Position numbers and translations under genes: made by a program. Of a DNA stretch of 64,000 nucleotides, positions 43,607 through 52,955 are shown in pieces. A model generated the notes under the pieces. That model was not told the DNA's origin. It did no database searches and was given only the letters and a program-made list of their open reading frames with translations. Location: NCBI GenBank assembly GCA_002812745.2, contig NCSJ02000061.1:62001-126000 (forward strand), in the 5' to 3' direction. This stretch comes from Scytalidium lignicola. Lineage: Eukaryota; Ascomycota; Leotiomycetes. Position 1 is the stretch's first letter. Every line of letters starts with the position of its first letter.

Positions 43607-43793
43607 TGTTGGTAGACTAGTTATGTGTGGACGTGATCAGTCATATGCTAGCTAGTCCTAATTAGGTAGTAGGGAGCTGTAGCCTTAAACTATAGCTCCA
43701 TCCTACCACCTTTACAATCAATCAACCATCAACATAACTAGTATATCACTTATAAAGTGATGTATTACATGTTATATCGGTAGTATACTGACA
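43607..43793 (+). repeat. Copia 3' LTR
   Basis: 187 bp, aligned without gaps to the 5' LTR. Followed by ATAAT at 43794-43798. Confidence 0.93.
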
Positions 43794-43953
43794 ATAATCA
43801 AAGTTAGAATAATATCATTTTATTTGCTTAGATTTTAATAATTATTAAGTCAGACTCCCGGGAACCCGCGCACCCCCCAACCCGCGCACCTTCACCACCA
43901 CATAGGGCCATAAAAAATAATTGAATTGTACCCAACTACCTACACTTAACTAG

Positions 43954-44815
43954 CTAAATTTGGAAGTTAATTAAAAAGCTATCCATTCCTGGTTCTTCTA
44001 CTGTATTGGCTGACAATTCAAGACCTGATTCAGGGTTGTTTGATTTGTACAAAGCTTGTTTTGCCTCCTCCTCCTGTTGAGCCTTTATGATGTCCTTAAT
44101 GCTTGCAAAAGTGGAATTAGGATTAAACTGAACTTTGGTTCTACCTTTCGTACTTCTCATTGAATCAAGTTTAGTCTTTAGACTTTTGTAATCATGTATA
44201 GCCTTTGCTTTAGATGCGTTAGAACGGCCCATAGCTTTTTGGACTTTCCTCAGGAAGGTTCGTATAAGTCTATCCACTTGTATAGTTGCTTGAATTCGAC
44301 GAATAGTAACTGTAAGATCATGTACATTCTCAGGAGTAGTAATCCAGGTTTCATCTAACGTCAATTGAACCTTTTGAGGAGTTTGAGGAGTCTCTGAATT
44401 CAATTCAGGCTGGCCTGCTTTAGTCAAGCGTAATCTATACATTTTGTTAGGTTAAAAGGTGCTAAACCAGTAGTTCTCCATCCACTTTTGATTATAATAC
44501 TAGTAAAGCCTTCCTGACATGCCTTTTCATAGCACTAGCAAAATTGAATCTTCTTAATAAGTGCTGAATCGTCAAATTAAGCTAAATCTGTTATTTAACT
44601 TTGATAATTCTTTTTAACTGACGAAAAACAACTAAGATCCAAAGGTTATATGACATGTGAGGAATATGCAGGCAAATATAACACCTTAACATTATTTTGA
44701 AAGCATTCCCACATGAATTCAAAGGTACAATAGGTTTTATAGCTGTCCATAACCAATAAGGTAAGAGTAATAGTTTGCATACGTTGAAGAAGGAATATAT
44801 CATAAAGCCAACCAA
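43954..44815 (-). pseudogene. pogo/Fot-type transposase pseudogene
   Basis: The C-terminal 162 codons (43954-44442) are open: TPQTPQKVQLTLDETWITTP, NVHDLTVTIRRIQ and LIRTFLRKVQKAMGRS, the tail typical of fungal pogo/Fot transposases of the DDE_1 family. Upstream, at 44591-44815, broken frames still show the catalytic-core surroundings: NAFKIMLRCYICLHIPHMS for the usual FQNNVKVLYLPPHTSH, and YNLWILVVFRQLKR for QPLDLSVFSPLKR. Frameshifts and the lost N-terminus make it dead. The GC-rich direct pair AACCCGCGCACC at about 43864-43890 may be the remains of one terminal repeat; I found no matching end. Confidence 0.7.
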
Positions 44816-44923
44816 TTACTATGTCCTTTGAGGTCTAGTTATTAGGAGAATATGTAAATTTCCAGTTTGAATGCTGTTCTTTTGGAAACCAAGTTGATTG
44901 AAGGCTTTGACCTTTGAACATGA

Positions 44924-45190
44924 TGTCAGGGGTATCCGTACGTAGAGTGAAGAGAGACCAGGAGGCTGAAACATAATAGGAGACTAGCAGTGAGATAGCA
45001 GTTGGTTAGGTGTAGATTCGCTCTAAAACTCGGTGCTCTTCTAAAATTACAAGATTGATCTCTGACTCCTGTCAAAGAGAAGGGGAAAACCCCCTCTTTA
45101 TAGACGGGAGTCAGCAGCTAAGGAGCGGCTAGGACTCAGACTACTATCCTTTTCCCCCCTTCACGTGATTAGTGCACTAAGGCCCTGACA
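44924..45190. mobile_element. Solo-LTR-like element
   Basis: 267 bp beginning TGTCAGGG and ending CCCTGACA, perfect 8-bp inverted termini. It has a TATA-like TCTTTATAGA at about 45095 and an internal inverted repeat (CTGACTCCTGTC..GACGGGAGTCAG). CATGA lies directly before it, and CATGA occurs again five bases after the end, so the duplication is offset and uncertain. Confidence 0.5.
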
Positions 45191-45426
45191 AAAAGCATGA
45201 ATTAAAATGTAAGTCAAGTATAAAATATAAAAAAAAAGTTAATAAATCTTAAGTTAAATAAGTAATGTTAAACTTGAAGTTAAACTTAAAAAGTTATAAT
45301 TTAAAGGATAATAAATTTAAAGTAAAACTAATTATATAATAGTTAAGTAAAAGTAATAAACTCTTGTATGTAATCCTTTTAATAGTCTAAGAGTTAATTA
45401 TTATTACTTCTCTTATTACTCACTCT
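45191..45426. other. AT-rich stretch
   Basis: Almost pure A/T debris, probably RIP-altered repeat DNA. No coding content. Confidence 0.5.
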
Positions 45427-45532
45427 TTACTCTTCTTCCTTTTTTCCTTGAATTGTCACGGTATGGGTCAATTGTATTGGAGGTAAAAAGGATGATTTAT
45501 TCTCCTTGGTGCCAAAGCACATGATATAGCTA

Positions 45533-45625
45533 GCTATGGAATAAAGTATGACCGACCCGGCTATGGAATAAAGTATTACCGACCCGGCTACGGTCAAGCT
45601 AAGGAATAAGGTATGACCGACCCGG
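45533..45625. repeat. About 27-bp tandem repeat, three imperfect units
   Basis: Units of the form CTATGGAATAAAGTATGACC followed by GACCCGG. The third has a short insertion (CTACGGTCAAGCTAAGGAAT). Confidence 0.75.
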
Positions 45626-46231
45626 CACTCCTGGGAACGCCGTAACATGAATCCTTTACTCTTCATTTCTTATTCACTATTAATCTCTTTCTGATTTCAT
45701 TATAATATTATCATTTTATTATTTGTTATTTTTCTTTTCTTTCTTCTTTTACTAATATAAACAATGAGACGGCAATTTGGATGGTGTTTTGGGTGGTTTT
45801 GGTCGCTGCTTTCGGTAGCCCACTTGCCAAAATCTCGCGCTGCTTTAGCGGTTCGCTTCCCCCCTCGACCAAAGCGAAGTGGCCTTACGGCCTGACGGCC
45901 TGATCTACCCCTGTCGAGTCCTAGCCGAGTGCCTGGCAGGACCGCTAAAAAAAGATGAGCACGAGCACGGCGCAAAACCGTTTCTCTGATTCTCGTTCTC
46001 ACTTTGTGAGGAGCCTTTTGAGGGAGCAGAAAATGGATGCCCTCCATCTTTTGGTGACACAAAATGGCGGCCATTCTATTTCTTCGCCCGCCTTCTCTTC
46101 TCTTCTCCCCCTCCAAACCTCTCGTAATCAAACTCCCTCTTGTTCCATCTCCTTTCTCCCCTCCAAGACGAACCGTTTAGCAGCTTCTTTTTCTTTTCGC
46201 ACCTCCTTTACATTGCCTACGCTACTACCAC
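45626..46231. other. Left flank of the pogo element
   Basis: GC-richer than the surroundings. It lies upstream of the DUF3435 start once the transposon is taken out, so it may be that gene's former promoter. Frames here (45955-46269 and others) show no recognisable family. Confidence 0.35.
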
Positions 46232-46233
46232 TA

Positions 46234-46333
46234 ATAGTCGGTTGCGCTCGTACGCTGTTTTATCGCTGACTAACTACCTAGGGGTAGTTGGCGCTAAAAT
46301 TCCATCACCTTCTAAAAATCCCGTCACCTTTCG
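46234..46333 (+). repeat. Left terminal inverted repeat
   Basis: 100 bp starting ATAGTCGGTTGCGCTCGTAC and ending CGTCACCTTTCG. Inverse complement of 48581-48680. Confidence 0.93.
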
Positions 46334-46409
46334 GCGATAGCCGAGCCATACAATTTTCTATACACTTTGTATCTGAATAAAGAACAGGATATATATTTTG
46401 ATGTATCTA

Positions 46410-48494
46410 CTATTCGAATTCCATAAAATCTTGATCTAACCATAATGGTTTTGTAGCTGTAGTTGTAGCTGTAGCTGTAGCTGTAGCTGTAGTAGTATGG
46501 GTAATATCTGTTACCCATGGATCATCTAGTACTGTTCCAGGCCGCTCAACAACATTCTCTACAGCTGTATACTGGCTTGATTGAAAGTTGTATGTGCTAT
46601 CCAATATAAAATCAACTTCTTGCTCTTCGTTTATAGATATTGTAGTTCCTTGGAGTGTTGTTGGATCAACTGGTTTATTAGGTGTTTCCACTAATAAATA
46701 TGCTGGCACCAGGTGTTGTTTTATCTTCCTCCCTTGAGTAATACGTCGAATTGCAGCCTTTCGTTCTTTTTCCTTTGCTCTCCACTCCTTCAGGTCTTCA
46801 AGATATATCTTTTTAATCTATGATTCTTGTTTCCTTTGAGTAATTTGAGCTTGTTTTTGTAAAGCAGCTTCCTCCTTTTACTTCTTGATATGAAGTTGTT
46901 CTCGAAGATCAATAACATAACCTCCATCTTTAGACCTAGTTACCCTTTTTCGGCTTCTTGCTAGGCTTCTGATAATTGTTTCCAGTTTGATATTCTCAAA
47001 GATTGTTCAGTGCTTGTAAGATTTAAATAATCAAGTACAAACTTTGTGCCTTTTATTGTTGATAAGTACTGATGTGCTGAAGGACTTGAAAACACTTCTG
47101 GAATACGCGTTTCAAGTTCTTCTAGAGCTTGAACGCTATGGCGTGCTGTTTTTGGTGTAGCAGGAAGAGTTGGAAGTGTTGGCTCTGGTTCTTTTGGCTG
47201 ATCAGGAGCTGAATACACACGCAATTTTGCCAGTGTTTTCTCTACCTCTATTGGCCATATACCACTTTCACGGAAAGCATAGCGTACAATTATTTCTGTA
47301 AAGGTTTTCTTTCGAATTTCATTCAAATCACGAAGAAAAGAAGTAACCGTATATTCAGATTCAAGGCGTGTAAGTGCTTCACGGACAGCTTGTTTGTGGT
47401 AATATTTGTATGGCCGAAATACCTTTACATCTAAAGGCTGAATAATATGCATAAGGTGTGATGGAAACTGTAAAGGAATAATATGATGCTTTGTGGCAAG
47501 CTTTATAAACTCTGTAAATTCATGAGATTCATGGCCATCTACAAGAAGAAGCTTATTCTTGATTGGTTAGTTTGTTTCTGAATCAATATATATACGCTTT
47601 TGTGGATGCCATATTCCTTCTTTTGCCCCAGAATATTTGATAAAATGCTGTAACCACATAACTCCAACCTCATTATTTGTATAGCCTTTTTCAGTAGAAA
47701 TAAGGCGTGTGTGATCAGGGAGGTTCTCTTGTACCCAGCTTTCCATAATCCATACGCCTTCAACAAGTATGACAGGTGGAATAGGTGCTTTTCCATCGGC
47801 TGAGACACATTCTATAACAGTAACAGACTTGCGATTCTCAAAGGTACCTTCATAGAGCTAATAATTTATTAGCAAAAGAATGTACTTAAGAGAATATATC
47901 TATTTCAATTACCTCTTTAATTTCTACTAGTACAATAACCTCCTCTCCAGGTGTAATACCAACCCGAAAGCCTGTTTCATCCATATTATAGATATCACAC
48001 CTCTCAACCTTATTTTCGTACTTCAAATCCTCGTATTTCAAAAACCATTATTTTATTTCCTCCTTATCTTGAGCTCGAATTCGCTCCTTTTCGATTGGTT
48101 TAGTGGTAATAATATGGAAGGCTGGATGATCCTTTAAAAATCGTCGTAACCATGTCCCAGATGGCTCTTCTCCACTGTTATTAAGATGTATAGCTGCCCT
48201 TATAACCATAGCTCTGTTCAGTGAATTTCCATCATATACTTAAGTTCGAATATATGCGCATAAAGCTTCGATTTGGTATGGCTTTAAGAAAGAAGGACGT
48301 CCGCGAGGCTTATTAGCCTTTTGAATAGGGGTCAATTGACGTTGAATTGCTTTGCGGAGAATGTTAACTTTGAGCTTGAATATATTTGCTGTAGCTGTAA
48401 CTGTAGCACGATTATCAGGGTCGTTTTGGTTGTCAAGATACCACCGAACAGCTTCTTTCAATTGATCATTCATAGTAGAATTGGTCCTCGGCAT
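46410..48494 (-). pseudogene. pogo-type transposase (HTH + DDE_1) with stops
   Basis: Starts MPRTNSTMNDQLKEAVRWYL with a psq/CENP-B-like helix-turn-helix (residues 1-85, up to KPRGRPSFLKPYQIEALCAY). A TAA follows YIRT, where Gln is expected. The DDE catalytic region follows: NMDETGFRVG, SVTVIECVSADG, LLLVDGHESHEF and LMHIIQPLDVKVF, with the catalytic Asp residues still readable. An intron-like gap lies around 47860-47920. A TAG sits between SETN and PIKN, and further stops follow KQLSEA. The last frame encodes a Thr/Ala run from a TGTAGC microsatellite. The nonsense changes are mostly Gln codons hit by C-to-T. Confidence 0.85.
46452..46492. repeat. (TGTAGC)n microsatellite in the transposase tail
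   Basis: About seven hexamer units, one of them TGTAGT. On the minus strand it reads as alternating Thr-Ala codons. Confidence 0.85.
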
Positions 48495-48580
48495 GATTAA
48501 ATGTATTTAATCTCAAAAATGTATGGTAATTGCAGTATAAACGCGAGATCAAGTACGTGATTTTAATGTTTGGGTTTACG

Positions 48581-48680
48581 CGAAAGGTGACGGGATTTTT
48601 AGAAGGTGATGGAATTTTGGCGNCAACTACCCCTGGGTAGTTGGTCAGCGATAAAACAGCGTACGAGCGCAACCGACTAT
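48581..48680 (-). repeat. Right terminal inverted repeat
   Basis: 100 bp, ends CAACCGACTAT, then TA. It includes an N at 48623 that aligns with a G in the left repeat. Confidence 0.93.
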
Positions 48681-48684
48681 TAGC

Positions 48685-49375
48685 ATGCCGTGACATCGAC
48701 AGATTTTAGCCAACCCAGACGGTTCAGATACTTCGTCTTCGTCAGAGGATGACCCGGTATTCGACATCGACGATCTCGAAAGTAACTTGGAGAGCGAAGC
48801 CACGAACGTCGAAAACCTTGACATCGACGACGACCATGACCTCGAGATTGACCTCGAAGACCAGATTCAACTCTTTGGCGGAAATATTCACCCTCCGGAG
48901 TATTACCGTCAAGCACTAACGGAGTTCAACGAGAGCGCTTTCGACTCCGAAGATTATTGTCCAGGGACAAACTTACTCCTGGATGCAGTAGAGGAGCAGT
49001 GGTGTCTATAAGAAGCACACGATCACTTTCTCTAATTGCTTGTTTACTAATGACATTTATTCACAGGTACTGTGGTATTATCCAACGTGATCCTCAAGAA
49101 TGTTTCAAATCACTCTCGATCTCTCAAGAAAGTCTGAAGTCACTCTCCATCCCGGAAGAAGAACATTTCAAGTTTTTGATCAGCCTTCTTTATAACNTTT
49201 TTCGACTGGAGGCTGAATCAGAGATTCAATAAAGATGGCAGGAAGCTACGCAGGACCAAGACGAAAAGCGCATTGAGCACGCTCTAGAAGGTCTTTAGGC
49301 TTGTTTGTGAGAGGGCTACGGGTGACAAGTTGAATCCTAAATTAAATCGTAGCATATATAAGGTTATCTCTTTAT
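48685..49375 (+). pseudogene. DUF3435 (captain-like tyrosine recombinase family) gene, truncated N-terminal part
   Basis: DUF3435 proteins are tyrosine recombinases; some are the captains that move Starship elements, others are orphan copies. From the ATG at 48685 the third codon is TGA, then HRQILANPDGSDTSSSSEDD. Next come an acidic stretch and IQLFGGNIHPPEYYRQALTE with EFNESAFDSEDYCPGTNLLL. A 65-bp intron (49002-49066) joins EEQW to YCGIIQRDPQECF. Then YNFFDWRLNQRF (if the N at 49197 is ignored), STL, a TAG in place of the usual Trp, and KVFRLVCERATGDKLNPKLN with RSIYK. Homology ends abruptly near 49370 at the LINE, before the catalytic domain. The pogo element sits just in front of the start. 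Confidence 0.8.
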
Positions 49376-49376
49376 A

Positions 49377-52300
49377 TTACCTCCTAAGCAGAAACGCGCG
49401 CAGGCTGATCTTGCCTGTGCGCATCTGTGTGATCACGGAGCTAATTGCTCGGTGCGTGCCATTATGTGTGGTCAGGGTCCCTTTTCCGGGCCGGACCCCG
49501 AGTCTGAAGAGCTCTCTGCCATGTTTAGCCTTCTCCCAAGATAGCTGCCACTCGTCCTTCATCGTCTGACGGATGGAGGACTTCGTGGTTGCCGTCAGGG
49601 TCCGGAGAGAGGCTGGTTCTGGCTGCGGTTCTGGGTTCGCTCGTGCGTTCGGATTGTGGCCCGCAGCCATATTGGCTGCTCGATCCGCCGCTTCGTTGCC
49701 TGGCACTCCGACGTGCGCTGGGATCCACCGGAGCTGGACTTCCCAGCCTTGATCTCGGAGCTGGTCGAGTGCTCGTATAGCCTCAGCTAGGATGTATTGT
49801 CCCGAGGGGCATTTGGGGTTTGCGGTCGCCTGGATAGCCGCTTGGTTGTCCGTGAAGACGACACACTTGCCGGGGGTGCTTGTTATTGCGTGGACGTCGA
49901 GTGCGATCTGGAAGGCGAGTACCATTCCTCTCAGCTCTGCGGCGTACACGGTGGAGGTAGTCGATCTGCCCATGTATTCCGTCCTCGTCGTGCGACAGTT
50001 GTCAAGGTGCAGTGCTGGTGCCACTGCGGCTGCGCCGGCGTGACCGTTGATGCCGCTCCCGTCGGTGTAGATATATAGCGTTCCTGATTCCGTGGTGTCG
50101 TGATGCTTGATTGCTGTCTCTGCTGATTCGGCGATACAGGTGAACGGTGGGGTCTACCACGGTGGTACGACATGTGGTTGGCGTTTCTCCAGCCGATCCA
50201 GTTGGATGTTGTGCTTGAGCTCTAGGATGTTTGAGAATTGCTTAAGGGGGCTCATGGTTGTGTCGTTCTCGGAGCCCATCTCGGAGTAGAGAGGGGTCGT
50301 TCTGATGCGCATCGTGGCCTCTAGCGCGGTCTGCTCGAGTTGCTGTAGCGGTGGAAGTAGGTGTGCTTCGACGTCTACAGCGGCTCCTGCCGTAGTTCGG
50401 AAGGCCCCAGTGATGATTTGCGCTGCGCGTCGCTGGATTCGGGAGATTGCCGTGACCATGGCGCTCTCCCTGCCTCTGCCGTTGCCTCTGTTTCCTGGGA
50501 TGTGCCATGCTGAGCAGCCGTAGAGCATCTGAGGGATGATCATCGCTCGGTATACATGTCGGAGGTTGATTGATCCAGTACCCCATGTCGATGATGCCAG
50601 AGCTGATAGAGCCGACAGCCGCTGTGTTGCTGTGGCCTCCACCTTCTCTCGGTGGTAGTCCCATCGGAGCCTGGAGTCCATCTGAATGCCCAGGTATCGG
50701 CATGACGGTGAGGCTTTAATTGTGGCCTGTGGTAAGTGGAGAGGGTGTGTCGTGTTGGCCTTGGGGTCTCTGGTGAAGTGTACGAGCTCGTACTTTGCTG
50801 GTGCGAATTGTGATCCGTGTTGTCGTGCCCACTTCTCCGCGGTCCGGTGGATAGCCTTGAGAGTCTTGCAGTTCCTTTGTGTTGTTGGGCCTACTGCTAG
50901 GATGGAGGCATCGTCGATATATCCGACTGCTTCTGTGTTTCCTGTTTTGCATGCTTCAATCAGGTCTGCATTGTAGAAGAGATAGAGGATCGGGGAAAGC
51001 GGCGATCCTTGGGGTATTCCGGTTTCAATGGGTGCCGACGGGGCTGTGTACTCCTGGAGCTTGAGTGTGGTAGACCGGTTACTCAGAAAGGAGTCGATCC
51101 ACCTCACGAGCGTTTGATTTACTCTGCGCTTCCTTAGATTATGTAGCAACCGTGGTCGAGAGACGTTGTCGAAGGCTCCTGAAACGTCGAGTAGGAGTAG
51201 TGAAGCCACCTTCCCATCCGCCCACGCTTCGTGTATACGTTGGAGTAGAAGGTGTATAGCATGGTCCGTCGACGTGAGTTTTCGGCCTCCTGTATGTCGG
51301 CTCGGGAGGAGGTGGTAGATATCAGCAAGGTAGGCGAGTCGGTTGGCGACTACGGCTTCTAGCGCTTTCCCCAACGTATTGAGGAGAGCAATCGGCCGGT
51401 ATGACTTGGGCTGTGTATAGTCATCTTTTCCTGGCTTCCGGAGAACTACTGTTATAGCTTCCTTGAAGTGTTTAGGGCAGTATCCCTGCTGGAGGCACGC
51501 GTTGAAAAGCTTGTCGAGGTGTGGGAGGAGGATGACTAGGGTCTGATGCAGAATGCCGTTTGTGATGTTGTCTGTGCCTGGTGCCTTGTTCGGGGCAGCT
51601 CTGCGCACTGCTTTCTCAATCTCCGGCATCGTGATCTCTGGGCATTCGATTGGTCGAGGGTATTCGTATCCATTGACGTCTGAAAGGTCGGCTTGAAGTG
51701 GCCGCGGAAAGAAGGACTGGCGTAAGGTTTCTGCCTTCTCTTCTGGCCGGCTGGCCAGCTCTCCATCTGGCTTCACTAATGCTGGAGTGCAGGTAGATGC
51801 TGCCGCGTGTCTGTTCTTGGCCCACTTGACCAGTTTCCAGAGGCCAGATTCGGAGGCCGATGCTTCCTCCACTCTGTGTCGATGGGTGTTGCGGAGGAAC
51901 TTCTGGATATGTCGGCCTTTCCTATTGCGTGCCGCTCGGTATGCTTCGTAATCATCTTCGAGCCTCGTTCGTTGCCACCTTCGACGTAGTTGTTGTACTG
52001 CCGCACAGATGTCCTTGCACTCCTGATCAAATCCTGGGATGGAGCGCGGCGATGGGTTAGACCATGGTGTTGCTGCGTCAATGCCAGCGTTGAGGGCTTC
52101 GATAATGGATTGTACATATTCATCAATGCTCTCGTCATCCCTGAGCTCTGTGAAATCAGGCACGGGACGGAGACGGTTCTTGACCGTCTGTTGCAGTAAT
52201 GGCAGGTTTGTCTTAGTCCAGAGCCGCTTTCTTGACGGAGTAGCGGGATGCCAGCTCCAGTCAAACGCGGTGGCAATGGGAAGGTGATCAGAGTCGTGAT

Positions 52301-52955
52301 CCAGGCTTGTGTCGACTTTGCAGTAGATGGTGCGGGCTGCTAAGTCTGCCGAGGCGAAGGTTAAGTCGATTGTTGTTTCTCCTTGCTTCCACCTGTGCGT
52401 TGTTGTGCCAGGAGCTGTGAGTAGCTGTAGTTGGGATTCTTCGATAATGGTCAGTAGAGGCTGGGCAGCTGATATTCCACGGCTAGCGTGGCGGTGTGTG
52501 GTCGACCAGAGAGGGTGGTGGAGGTTGAAGTCCCCAAGTATGAGGAGCTCCTCGTCGGAGTCCAACTTTGCGATGGCTTCTCCTAGGTCAGGGATAGCAC
52601 CGGTTCCTGCCTCATTGTAGACGTTGAAGATGCGGATCTTGTCGTGGGAATTCGGGCTGGTTAACTCTAAGGAAGTAATGTCTCTGGTGATGTGCTGTAC
52701 GTTCCAGGTACTAGGATCGATCCGTGTGTTGATGTAAAAGCATACCCTCGTTGCAGCATCGTCAAGGTAGGTTAGTCGGAAGTGTTCTTTTAGAGGATGG
52801 TATGTTGTGGCGATGAATGGGTTGCGCCACGGCTCTTGGATTGCGAGGACGTCGTATTCCAGGACCCTAGGATCCTGGAATAAGTTGGCCAAGACGACAT
52901 CTCTCGACTTCTGAACGTTGTACTGTAAGATGCGTAGCTCCTGGTGTCCTACCAT
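49377..52955 (-). pseudogene. LINE ORF2: endonuclease-RT-RNase H with one stop
   Basis: One frame of about 1,190 codons interrupted by a single TAG at 50154-50156 and cut off at 49377. Order: an exonuclease-endonuclease-phosphatase domain ([51 protein letters not shown]), a reverse transcriptase ([54 protein letters not shown]) with the active-site YIDD, and after the TAG an RNase H ([52 protein letters not shown]). The start ATG overlaps the stop of ORF1. Without read-through, the RNase H is lost. Confidence 0.9.

Larger units (their letters stand above)
37672..43793 (+). mobile_element. Complete Copia (Ty1) LTR retrotransposon, RIP-degraded
   Basis: A 6.1-kb element with two 187-bp LTRs that start TGTTGG and end CTGACA, flanked on both sides by ATAAT (37667-37671 and 43794-43798), the expected 5-bp target duplication. 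The LTRs differ at about 21 positions, and every difference I found is a transition. The inside is extremely AT-rich, with stops replacing most Gln and Trp codons. This fits repeat-induced point mutation after insertion. The element cannot move by itself. Confidence 0.93.
46234..48680 (-). mobile_element. Complete pogo/Tc1-type DNA transposon with 100-bp TIRs
   Basis: 2,447 bp bounded by 100-bp inverted repeats that differ at only three positions, all transitions, plus one N that aligns with a G. TA dinucleotides at 46232-46233 and 48681-48682 are the usual target duplication. It contains one transposase gene on the minus strand, broken by stop codons. Confidence 0.93.

Noticed and set aside
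45700..46131. Basic 143-codon minus-strand frame
   Set aside because: Arg-rich composition from GC-rich DNA; no domain, no conserved pattern.
45955..46269. Frame starting MSTSTAQNRF as the first exon of the DUF3435 gene
   Set aside because: It lies across the transposon, its frame does not join cleanly, and an ATG at 48685 with a family-like N-terminus is a better start.
47539..47808. Separate 89-codon protein
   Set aside because: Wrong frame of the pogo transposase; the correct frame shows the DDE motifs.
51776..52276. Extra minus-strand frame inside LINE ORF2
   Set aside because: Out-of-phase shadow within the endonuclease/RT region.
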